A DNA stretch of 64,000 nt from Antedon mediterranea (taxonomy: Eukaryota > Echinodermata > Crinoidea > Comatulida > Antedonidae): the NCBI RefSeq assembly GCF_964355755.1, contig NC_092680.1:13491001-13555000 (forward strand), written 5' to 3'. The notes under the pieces were generated by a model. It did no database searches. It was given only the letters and a program-made list of their open reading frames with translations, and was not told the origin of the DNA. The position numbers were made by a program, and so were the translations under genes. This document shows positions 1-8,497 of the stretch, piece by piece. How positions within the stretch are numbered: the stretch's first letter is position 1; every line of letters starts with the position of its first letter.

Positions 1-3000
1 AACAAGCAATGGAGCTGTTAACCTCAGTAAAAGATGCTGTGACTAATGAAGAAACATATAGAAATGCAATAGAACTTTTCCAAAGTTTAGGTATTACACA
101 GAGCGCATTTGAGAAAGCAAATAATTCTGTAGCTACTGAGGAAAAGATTGTTATAAAGAGAAATCCTCAAGATGTGTGGGTAAATCAATACAATCCTTCC
201 TTATTGAGAGCATGGAATGCTAATATGGATATTCAGTATATTACAAATGTATATGCATGTATTATTTACGTTATAGGATATATGTCGAAATCTGAACGGG
301 AAATGGGCTTACTTTTATCTCATGCAGCATCAGAAGTAAAAGAAGGCAATGAAGATGCTAGGCAAAGTTTGCGAAAACTTGGTAATGTTTATATGAATAA
401 TCGAGAAGTGTCTGCACAAGAAAGTATTTATCGTGTTTGTAGTTTAAGATTAAAAGAATGTTCAAGGAAAGTTGAATTTATCCCAGTAGGACCTAATCCT
501 GTTAGAATGAGTTTACCACTAAGTGTAATTAAAAACAAAGCAGATGATGATGTAAGTGCATGGTTGCCAAATAAGATTGACAAATATAAAGCTCGACCTA
601 ATAGTTCTGAATTTAATAAAATGTGCCTTGCAAAATTTTGTTCAGAATATAGAATATTGAGTTCATCAGAAATGAAAGGAAATAAACAAAAAAAGAATGT
701 ATTTCAATTAAAAAAACAGTTGGGATTCATCCAAAAAAGAACAAGAACTAGCAATGCTATAATAAGATACCCACGATTTCCAATAGATGCAGCACCTGAG
801 AAATATTTTTTGAGTATACTTCAGTTATTTCTACCATTTCGAAAAGATGAACAGTTAAAACCTCAAAACTTTGAAACGTATGAACAATTTCATGAGAAAG
901 GATGTGTGAAATTATGTGGCTGTCAATTACAAACGGTAAAGTCAATAGTTCATGGAAACATGGAACAATATGAAAAAAGTGCTGATGATGTTGAAGAAGC
1001 ACAGGAATGTTTATCAAAATTTGGCCCACAAGAAGATGCATGGAGCCTATTATGTCCAGAAAGCGAAAAAGAAAGGTTAAACAACCCAAAGCCAAATGTA
1101 GAGGTTGATGATGAAGAAGATGAATTTTTCATTCCAGATTTTGGAATTCAAAAAAATCATACATCTAAAGTAGAGTCTAATTCATCTAATATTCCAAGAC
1201 CAGAATTAAACAAAATGATTCGATCTTTAAATGAAAAACAACAACATATATTTTATAAGACAAGACAATGGTGTTTAGACAAAGTTAATGGTAAAAAACC
1301 TGAAGCATTTTACACTTTCATAACTGGTGGCGCTGGTACTGGAAAAAGTCATTTGGTAAATTGTATTTATAATGAAGCGACACGTATTCTTGGAAAGATT
1401 ATGGAAAATCCCGATGATTTGTCAATATTAAAATTAGCTCCTACAGGAATCGCAGCATATAATATTAAAGGCCAAACAATTCATAGCGCTTTGTCTATCC
1501 CGATTAATATTTCACATCCGTATCAACCACTTGGAGAAGAAAAAATAAGTGCACTTCGTAATAAATTGGGTCAGTTGCAAATTGTTATTATAGATGAAAT
1601 ATCAATGGTAAATCAAAGGTTACTTTGGTATATCCACGGACGATTAAGGCAAATAAAACAAGTACGCAATGATAGTCCATTTGGTAACATTTCAGTAATT
1701 GCTGTTGGTGATTTTTATCAGTTACCCCCGGTGATGGGCAGTTCGTTATATAAAGACACATTGGAAAGCTCACTGTGGATAGATAACTTTAAGCAAGTAC
1801 AGTTAGATCAAATCATGAGGCAAAAAGAAGATAAAGAATTTGCTTTATTGTTAAACAAATTGCGTACAAAAGAAAAACATGATTGTTTGTCTGATAACGA
1901 TTTATTAGTTCTAAAAACACGTGAAACAGGTGAAGAATGTGAAGATGCTGTTCATATTTACCCACGCAACAAACAAGTTGATGAATGGAATAAAAAAATG
2001 TTACACAAAACCTGTACAGGCATTGTATGCATTGAAGCAGAAGATAGTGTAGTAAACAGCAAGAAACAGAACAAAAATTGTGACAAACCTCGGAATTCAC
2101 GTCAAACTAGTTTACTAAATTATTTGTGGATCGCAATTAATGCCAGAGTGATGTTGATTAAAAATGTAGATGTTAAAAAAGGCTTAACGAATGGATGTAT
2201 GGGACATGTTGATGAAATAGTCAAACCTGACCATAACACCAAACCAGTATCTATTAAAGTAAAATTTGACAATAATGACATTGGTATTCAGGCAATTGAA
2301 ATGTTTAAAGAATCTATGGGGAAAAAATACAGTCGAAAACAATTTCCTCTCAAATTAGCTTATGCATGCACAGTTCATAAAGTTCAAGGAATGACAATGG
2401 ATAAAGCAGTGGTTTGCCTTAAAGATACTTTTACGCCTGGACAAGCATATGTAGGCCTCAGTCGTGTTACTTCAATATCTGGACTTACTATTGAAAATTT
2501 TAAACCTAGTCTGATTTATTGTGATCCAAACATAAAGAAGTGCTTACGTAATATGGATTCATACGTACAATGTAATAAACAAGGTCATGATTCGGATTCT
2601 AGATTTTCAATAATGTTACATAACATTCAAGGGCTTAAACAACATTTTGTTGATCTTCATTGTAATGATTTGTTTATGAATTCTAATATCATATGTCTAA
2701 CTGAAACATGGTTGAACAAGGATGATGATGTTTTTGACGTACGCATTGAGCCGTATAAATTTTATCACCAAGCAAGGTATGATTCGTATTCTAATACAAA
2801 TGATCTCAGTTCCAAAATAAAACATCAGGCTCATGGTGGCGTTGCAGTGTATGCCAAGAACACGTCTTCAAGCAGATTAAACATATGTAATAATGATATA
2901 GAAGCAGTTTCATTTTTAATAACAAGTCCGATTTCTGTTGCCGTGTCAGTAATTTATCGACCCCCAAGTTATGATATTAATCAATTCTGTCTAAATTTGA

Positions 3001-3257
3001 GAAAACATTTGGAAGAGTTACATAAAATGAGTACAAAATGTATTGTAATGGGTGATTTTAATGAAAATCTTTTCAAACAATCTTCTAGAGTAAATCATTT
3101 AATGTCAGAAAATGAGTACCAACAACATGTTACAAGTTCCACCACTGAAAACAATACATTGATTGATCATGTATATAGCAAAGGTCTTGATTCAGTACAG
3201 GCTGAAGTAATTCCAGTTTATTATAGCTATCATGAAGTCATTCAAATTAAATTTTAA
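1..3257 (+). CDS. Helentron-type Helitron helicase-endonuclease, 3' part of ORF
   Basis: The frame is open to the left edge, so the ATG at 9 is probably an internal methionine; residues here are numbered from it (1,082 aa, stop TAA 3255-3257). Residues about 51-105 match the conserved block between Rep and helicase in Helitrons (NPSLLRAWNANMDIQY, then YMSKSEREMG). The SF1/Pif1 helicase follows: Walker A GGAGTGKS 440-447, Walker B IIDEIS with D529/E530, GDFYQLPP 567-574, HKVQGMT 790-796, and GQAYVGLSR with R819. From about 865 comes an exonuclease-endonuclease-phosphatase domain: HNIQGL 871-876, LTETWL with E899, HGGVAVY 942-948, IYRPPS 982-987, GDFN 1015-1018, IDHVY 1052-1056 and a final SYH at 1073-1075. 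Helicase fused to this endonuclease is typical of Helentrons. The Rep/HUH nickase, expected upstream, is not in the window. No stop or frameshift is visible, which suggests a young copy. In the last motif, where SDH is usual, Y1074 replaces D. A host Pif1 gene or a LINE is excluded by the fusion. Confidence 0.93.
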   Translation, partial: QAMELLTSVKDAVTNEETYRNAIELFQSLGITQSAFEKANNSVATEEKIVIKRNPQDVWVNQYNPSLLRAWNANMDIQYITNVYACIIYVIGYMSKSEREMGLLLSHAASEVKEGNEDARQSLRKLGNVYMNNREVSAQESIYRVCSLRLKECSRKVEFIPVGPNPVRMSLPLSVIKNKADDDVSAWLPNKIDKYKARPNSSEFNKMCLAKFCSEYRILSSSEMKGNKQKKNVFQLKKQLGFIQKRTRTSNAIIRYPRFPIDAAPEKYFLSILQLFLPFRKDEQLKPQNFETYEQFHEKGCVKLCGCQLQTVKSIVHGNMEQYEKSADDVEEAQECLSKFGPQEDAWSLLCPESEKERLNNPKPNVEVDDEEDEFFIPDFGIQKNHTSKVESNSSNIPRPELNKMIRSLNEKQQHIFYKTRQWCLDKVNGKKPEAFYTFITGGAGTGKSHLVNCIYNEATRILGKIMENPDDLSILKLAPTGIAAYNIKGQTIHSALSIPINISHPYQPLGEEKISALRNKLGQLQIVIIDEISMVNQRLLWYIHGRLRQIKQVRNDSPFGNISVIAVGDFYQLPPVMGSSLYKDTLESSLWIDNFKQVQLDQIMRQKEDKEFALLLNKLRTKEKHDCLSDNDLLVLKTRETGEECEDAVHIYPRNKQVDEWNKKMLHKTCTGIVCIEAEDSVVNSKKQNKNCDKPRNSRQTSLLNYLWIAINARVMLIKNVDVKKGLTNGCMGHVDEIVKPDHNTKPVSIKVKFDNNDIGIQAIEMFKESMGKKYSRKQFPLKLAYACTVHKVQGMTMDKAVVCLKDTFTPGQAYVGLSRVTSISGLTIENFKPSLIYCDPNIKKCLRNMDSYVQCNKQGHDSDSRFSIMLHNIQGLKQHFVDLHCNDLFMNSNIICLTETWLNKDDDVFDVRIEPYKFYHQARYDSYSNTNDLSSKIKHQAHGGVAVYAKNTSSSRLNICNNDIEAVSFLITSPISVAVSVIYRPPSYDINQFCLNLRKHLEELHKMSTKCIVMGDFNENLFKQSSRVNHLMSENEYQQHVTSSTTENNTLIDHVYSKGLDSVQAEVIPVYYSYHEVIQIKF

Positions 3258-4439
3258 TTTCAATGATTTTAATTACTTGGATTATGTTTATATGAATGGA
3301 AATTGAAATTGTATAGTATTAATTAATTGTTTTAACAATTTAGAAAATGAACTACTATTAGGCTTTATCACAACATGTGCAATATCAAAATATTCTATCT
3401 AATTATATACAGGGAAGTAATACTTAAAAAGACAAACAAAAAGAATAATATAATAATAATGTGGCTCTCAGTCCATGAGAGGCTGTGAATAGTATCTAAC
3501 TTCAACCCATGTCATTCTCCTTTTTAGGAGAAACAATATCAGGTGAGTTAAGTAAACACATTTTTATCTTTTTTTATGTGAATAATATAGGGACCTTTGT
3601 TTATATTATCTATGAATAATGTTCTGATTTTGAACATGAACTAGAAGTATGTAGTTTTACATACTAATCTTACAGTATCTACCAGTATTCAATTAATGTT
3701 AAAAATAAAAAGTTACAGACATTTACAGAAGAAAGAAATACGGTTTTGTTTTATACGATTACCAATAGGCCTATACCTATAATTTCAGTTTTATAATTGG
3801 TTTTATAATATTATGTTGTTGCTGCTCTCCACATGAATAATCAATTAAATTTATTTTGGTTTTAGGTGTTCAATGGAATGGATTCATCTCTTCAAGGTTT
3901 TTAGGAATTCATTAATGCAGTCATTCGCTCTTTCATAATTGTTTAAACGCGGCAAAGGATTCAATTATTGATATAAGATTTATAGAGAGAATAGAAAAAT
4001 AAGAATCTTTTACGTATCAATAAATATGTGTTTAAACAATCCACGACTATTTACAAATTAACATGTATATACTAAGTACAGGTACAATTACTCATCACCA
4101 ACATGTTTAGGAACTAATTTATAGCCGTATACGGGCTGCAGTGGCGCGCGCTCAGTTGAGTTAGTGTTTACCGACCGACCGGCATAGTGAGTTATAGAGT
4201 CTGCTAAAAACAGACTTATGTTGTGACAAATGTCCAATTTTATCTTTTTTGTTACATTTCTTTAAATAGGAACTAATTGTTATAAATACTGTAAATACAT
4301 TTTATACATATTTCAATTTGAAATAAAAGATTATATTTTTAACAGTTATGGTGTGATGTTATTAGTTTTATCACTATTATATCCTTTGGTACAAGATTTT
4401 GACTTTAACTGAGATAGTAGGTTTTTTTTTTTAAAGATT
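3258..4439. other. AT-rich non-coding region downstream of the helicase ORF
   Basis: No open frame of note. AATAAA occurs at 3704-3709, 4019-4024 and 4322-4327; any could serve as a polyadenylation signal, none is decisive. There is a short ATA/ATAATA-rich run near 3446-3461. The SINE-like insertion is listed separately. Outside it I see no satellite units. Confidence 0.6.
4108..4278 (+). mobile_element. Short SINE-like insertion with 12-bp direct repeats
   Basis: TAGGAACTAATT occurs at 4108-4119 and again at 4267-4278, enclosing 147 bp that is much more GC-rich at its left end than its surroundings. The insert includes GCGCTCAGTTGAGTTAGTG, which resembles the D-arm/A-box half of a tRNA (typically GCTCAGTTGGTTAG), and it ends in a T-rich tract. 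Target-site duplication plus a tRNA-like head suggests a tRNA-derived SINE. No clear B box is seen. It also contains inverted repeats at 4123-4137 (AGCC..GGGCT around GTATAC) and 4198-4216 (AGTCTG/CAGACT). Confidence 0.5.
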
Positions 4440-4900
4440 TTCGGAAGGCAATTCATCTCAACGAGAACATAATGAATCAAGATGCACACTCTATAGTGAA
4501 GTGATGAAATATGACGACAACAAATTAAAAAAATTTTACCTTCTCAATTTAAAAGGCCATGGGATGACCTCACAGCATCAGATAGAAACATTTTGGAAGA
4601 TTGTTAGTGAGGAAATTTAATGTAAAAGCGAGTCGCGGTCTTTTAAAAACGATTAACTTGTCTGTTTTATATCATACAGTATTAGGTCTAGTATATACTT
4701 ATATACAGAAAAATGAAAATTCGACTTTTAAAATTTACCTGGCTATATAATGACGTAACAACACCCGATAGACAAAATTCATGTCTAATATTCAACAGCT
4801 TCCATAATAAGTTTTAATGAAGAGGGTCAGTTTTCACTCCGAAGAGCTATAACAAATTGAAATATACTGTATAGAAGAAAAAAAAGTAACTCACCTTATT
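4440..4900 (+). repeat. Decayed satellite sub-modules left of the array
   Basis: Two stretches resemble the family B module containing GGCCATATGATGACGTCACAAC. One is around 4500-4620 (GGCCATGGGATGACCTCACAG) and one around 4700-4890 (GGCTATATAATGACGTAACAAC, then AACAGCTTCC, AGTTTTAATG, GAGCTATAACA). The degenerate CRE cores lie at 4565 and 4750, about 185 bp apart. Divergence is far higher than between units inside the array, as expected for an old edge copy. Confidence 0.6.
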
Positions 4901-5078
4901 AAAATGTTTTTATATGATGATATAAAGAATTTTTTTTAAAAATTTATTTGAAAGATAGTTGATTAACCAAAACCTATTAACATTGGGCGCGCATTAGCGT
5001 GATGCTCTCTATTAAACGATTATGCCATTGAAAACATGTTAGTGTGCTCTCTATTTTGTGTCACGTCTAGGTATATAC

Positions 5079-5080
<2 letters not shown>

Positions 5081-5110
<30 letters not shown>
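5081..5110 (+). repeat. (TAG)10 microsatellite
   Basis: Ten perfect TAG triplets, located where other units have GTATATACGGTATAC. Unique to this edge unit. Confidence 0.97.
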
Positions 5111-6101
5111 GAGTATATATACTATATACTGTATACGTACTACAGTATAATTATACAGTGCAGAATAGGTGAAAATAACGGGACCCGAATTTTCATCCAA
5201 TTTTCACCATTGATTGACCTAGACAATATAATAAAATGGGGGAGAAATGGAATTCGGATAAGTAGAGATGCGCTCTATTAAATGTGATGAGCTATGACGA
5301 AAGAGACAAAAATCCTCTATTTTATATTCGAGTGGCCATACGATGACGTCACAATGTCCGGTAAGCCATGTGGATGCATGATTCGATATCTACAACTCAT
5401 CTACTTTCAGAATTTTTAATAAAAAATAAAATTCACCATGTAGTTTAGAATCTATGACTGTTTAAAAAAAGCATTATTTTCACGAATTTTTTAACTTTTT
5501 CATCAAAAATGCGCGCAAATTGTTTAATTCTACGTGCTCGTATGACGTGATTTTAAGTCGAAATTGATTGAAAATTGGTAAATTTACTAGAAAAGGCTGA
5601 ATAAACAAAAATCAAGCAAAAAAAAGATGTTTTTGCGCGATGTGCGCACGCGCGCGTAAAAAAATTGCGCACGCGTGGGAATTTTTGAAATGCTCAAAAT
5701 GACATGAAACGCGTAGAAAGTTGATTAGAAATTGATTTTTCGCATTTTGAAATTTTAAACGCGCGTGCGCGCGTAACTTTCAGTGAAACATGCCATTTTC
5801 TCTCCATAGAAAGTTAGCGCATGATATAAATTAAACTTTCGCCAAGTTTCAATTTAAATGGTTTAATAGTTTTCGTTCAAAATTAAATACGCGAAATTCA
5901 TAAAATTGCGCGTAACTTACGCTGCGCAACTCGGACGGTACCGAAAACCTTATTACGACATCTTCAGATAGAGGTCAATCTTTTGATAAAGTTATACAAT
6001 GTTATGTTGAGAAGATTTAGAGATACACTAGCAACAAAATTCTGGGAAAGAAAGAAGAATAAGAAAGAAAAAAAAAAAAAAAGATCCTGACAATAACAAG
6101 A

Positions 6102-6126
6102 GGTTATCCGCCAAGTGCGGATAACC
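6102..6126 (+). other. Right terminal hairpin (reference copy)
   Basis: GGTTATCCGC, loop CAAGT, GCGGATAACC: a perfect 10-bp stem, then AA and the next unit's CTAG. The same structure ends every complete A unit, 27 to 3 bases before the next CTAG unless extra A residues intervene. Loops vary (CAAGT, CAAGA, CCAGT) while the stem does not. The position resembles the subterminal 3' hairpin of Helitrons before CTRR; CTAG fits CTRR. Confidence 0.9.
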
Positions 6127-6137
6127 AACTAGATTTG

Positions 6138-6170
6138 AACTCGTCACTACGGACGAGTTAGGTTATCCGC
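6138..6170 (+). other. Left terminal hairpin plus inverted 10-mer (reference copy)
   Basis: AACTCGTC (6138-6145), loop ACTACG, GACGAGTT (6152-6159), A, then GGTTATCCGC (6161-6170). This 10-mer is the inverted complement of the one at the unit's right end, so each complete unit has asymmetric terminal inverted repeats. It can also pair with the preceding unit's GCGGATAACC, giving alternative folds across each junction. Confidence 0.9.
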
Positions 6171-6297
6171 AGCGCAAAGGCCACGTGCACGTCATACGTT
6201 AGAATATTGCGCGCAGAAAAACGATTAAGGCATTGAAACAATTTCAGTGTGCTCTCTATTTTTCGTCACCTCTAAGTATATACGGTATACACTATAT

Positions 6298-6320
6298 ACT
6301 GTATACGTACTACATACAGT
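6298..6320 (+). other. Internal hairpin at the TATAC cluster (reference copy)
   Basis: ACTGTAT, loop ACGTACTAC, ATACAGT: a 7-bp stem present in most A units directly after GTATACACTATAT. It is followed by the conserved GCAGAATAGGTGAAAATAAG. Confidence 0.8.
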
Positions 6321-6372
6321 GCAGAATAGGTGAAAATAAGTGACCAAATTTTATTGACGCTTTTGAACATGA

Positions 6373-6380
6373 TGACGTCA
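6373..6380. promoter_or_regulatory. TGACGTCA palindrome, site a (reference copy)
   Basis: Consensus cAMP-response-element octamer, embedded in CATGATGACGTCATCACAAT. It recurs at the same place in most A units. Binding by CREB/ATF is known for the motif; activity here is inference only. Confidence 0.45.
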
Positions 6381-6551
6381 TCACAATTTTAAAAATGGTG
6401 AATCGTGCGAAAGATAATTGATTGACCTAGACAACATAAAAAAATGGGGGGGAAATGGAATACAAATAAGTGGAGATGCGCTATATTAAATGTGACGAGC
6501 TACGAGGAAAGAGACAAAAATCCTATATTTTATATTCGAGTGGCCATACGA

Positions 6552-6559
6552 TGACGTCA
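6552..6559. promoter_or_regulatory. TGACGTCA palindrome, site b (reference copy)
   Basis: Second octamer of the unit, in CATACGATGACGTCA, 179 bp after site a. In family B the equivalent sites lie at 12603, 12780 and 12958 (spacing 177-178), with a degenerate one near 12424. Confidence 0.45.
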
Positions 6560-7283
6560 AAATGTCCGGTTAGCCATATTGATGCATTATTTGATATCTG
6601 CAACTCATCTACTACCAGAATATGTAATTATAAAAAAGTTCACCACGTAGTTTAGAATCTATGACTGTTTAAAAAAAGACATAATTTTGACAAATTTTTG
6701 AACTTTTTCATCAAAAATGCGCGTAAATTGTTTAATTCTACGTGCTCGTATGACGTGATTTTAAGTCGAAATTGTTTGAAAGCTGGTAAATTTTCTAAAA
6801 AAGACAGGAAAAACAAAAATCAATCAAAAAAATGATGTTTTTGCGCTACGTGCGCACGTGCGCGTAAAAAAATTGCGCACGCGTGGGAATTTTTGAAATG
6901 CTCAAAATGACATGAAACGCGTAGAAAGTTGATTAGATATTGATTTTTCGCATTTTGAAATTTTAAATACGCGTGCGCGCGTAACTTTTTATGAAACATG
7001 CCATTTCTAATCCATAGAAAGTTTGCGCATTATATGACTTAAATGTTCACCAAGTTTCAATACAAAATGACTTTTAGTTTTTATTCTATGATCAATCATT
7101 GAAATTCACAAAATCGCGCGTAACTTACGCTGCGCGACTCGAAATTTGAAAAAAAAAGTTTCTTGCACATCTACAGCTACATGGCAATCTTTTGACAAAG
7201 TTATACAATCATATGTTGGCCAGAATTAGAGATACGCTGCGCACAAAAAATGGGGGAGAAGGGTGGAAGGAAACAAATAAATA

Positions 7284-8497
7284 CTAGATTTGAACTCGTC
7301 ACTACGGACGAGTTAGGTTATCCGCAGCGCAAAAGCCACGTGCACGTCATACGTTAGAATATTGCGCGCAGAAAAACGATTATGCCATTGAAAAAAATGT
7401 TAGTGAGCCCTCTATTTTGTGTCACGTCTAAGTATATACGGTATACGCTATACTGTATACGTACTACATACAGTGCAGAATAGGTGAAAATAAGTGACCA
7501 AAGTTATTGACGCTTTTGCAAATGATGACGTCATAACAATCTTAAAAATTGTTAACCATGCGAAAGATAATTGATTGACCTAGAAAATATAACAAAATGG
7601 GAGGAAATGGAATACGGATAAGTAGAGATGCGCTCTATTAAATGTGATGAGCTATGCGAAAGAGACAAAAATCCTATATTTTATATTCCAGTGGCCATAC
7701 AATGACGTCAAAATATCCGGTTAGCCATATGGATGCATGATTTGATATCTACCACTCATCTACATTCAGAATATGTAATTTTAAAAAAGTTCACTACGTA
7801 GTTTAGAATCTATGACTGTTTAAAAAAAGGCATAATTTTGACAAATTTTTGAACTTTTTCATCAAAAATGCGCGTAAATTGTTTAATTCTACGTGCTCGT
7901 ATGACGTGATTTTAAGTTGAAATTGTTTGAAAGTTGGTAAATTTACTAAAAAAGACAGGAAAAACAAAAATCAAGCAAAAAAATGATGTTTTTGCGCTAC
8001 GTGCGCACGCGCGCGTAAAAAAATTGCGCACGCGTGGGAATTTTTCAAATGCTCAAAATGACATGAAACGCGTAGAAAGTTGATTAGAAATTGATTTTTC
8101 GCATTTTGAAATTTTAAACGCGCGTGCACGCGTAATTTTTTGTAAAACATGCTATTTTTAATCCATAGAAAGTTTGCGCTTGTTATTACTTAAATTTTCA
8201 CCAAGTTTCAATACAAAATGACTTTTGATTTTTAATCTATGATCAATCATTGAAATTCATAAAATCGCGCGTAACTTACGCTGCGCGACTCTAAAGTTAA
8301 AAAACAAAACGTCCTGCACATCTACAGCTAGAGGTCAATCTTATGACAAAGTTACACAATCTTATATTGGCCAGAATTAGAGATACGCTGCGAACAAAAT
8401 TCTGGGAAAGAAAGAAGAATAAGATAGAAAAAAAAAAAAAAGAAAAAAAAAGATCCTGACAATAACAAGGGGTTATCCGCCCAGTGCGGATAACCAA
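7284..8497 (+). repeat. Family A unit, complete
   Basis: 1,214 bp. The tail hairpin at 8471-8495 has loop CCAGT rather than CAAGT, with both arms intact. Confidence 0.95.
7998..8017. other. Alternating purine-pyrimidine tract (reference copy)
   Basis: Twenty bases of strict purine-pyrimidine alternation centred on GTGCGCACGCGCGCGT, a sequence type able to adopt Z-DNA under torsion. A second tract (ACGCGCGTGCACGCGTA here; usually ACGCGCGTGCGCGCGTA) lies at 8118-8134. Both recur in nearly every unit. Confidence 0.7.

Larger units (their letters stand above)
1..6128 (+). mobile_element. Helentron copy, left end outside window, right end unresolved
   Basis: The element is defined by the helicase-endonuclease ORF. 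Its right end cannot be fixed. One candidate is the hairpin at 6102-6126 followed by AACTAG, which would make the first satellite-like segment the 3' tail of the transposon. The other is an end somewhere in 3258-4900, with the array starting independently. Relic satellite modules at 4440-4900 favour the first view but do not prove it. Confidence 0.4.
5014..6128 (+). repeat. First family A unit, left end missing (A0)
   Basis: Homology to A units starts at AAACGATTATGCCATTG (5014) and runs to the tail hairpin. The left terminal hairpin is absent, a TAG microsatellite is inserted in the TATAC cluster, and the first CRE palindrome is deleted; the second is present at 5344-5351. The right half carries the GGACGGTACCGAAAACC variant also found in units 9708 and 41089. 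Confidence 0.85.
6129..7283 (+). repeat. Family A unit, tailless type 1
   Basis: 1,155 bp. It begins CTAGATTTGAACTCGTC and ends GGAAACAAATAAATA directly against the next CTAG, lacking the A-run and hairpin. It has the variant CATTGAAACAATTTCAGTGTG shared with units 33979, 36336 and 39938. Its first CG tract is altered to GTGCGCACGTGCGCGT. Confidence 0.93.

Noticed and set aside
757-2100. Minus-strand frames inside the helicase ORF
   Set aside because: Shadows of the strongly supported plus-strand coding frame.
1200-2560. Host Pif1 gene
   Set aside because: The Helitron-specific block before the helicase and the endonuclease after it mark it as a transposon protein.
2600-3257. LINE (non-LTR retrotransposon) endonuclease
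   Set aside because: The domain is in one frame with a Helitron helicase and no reverse transcriptase follows within the next kilobases.
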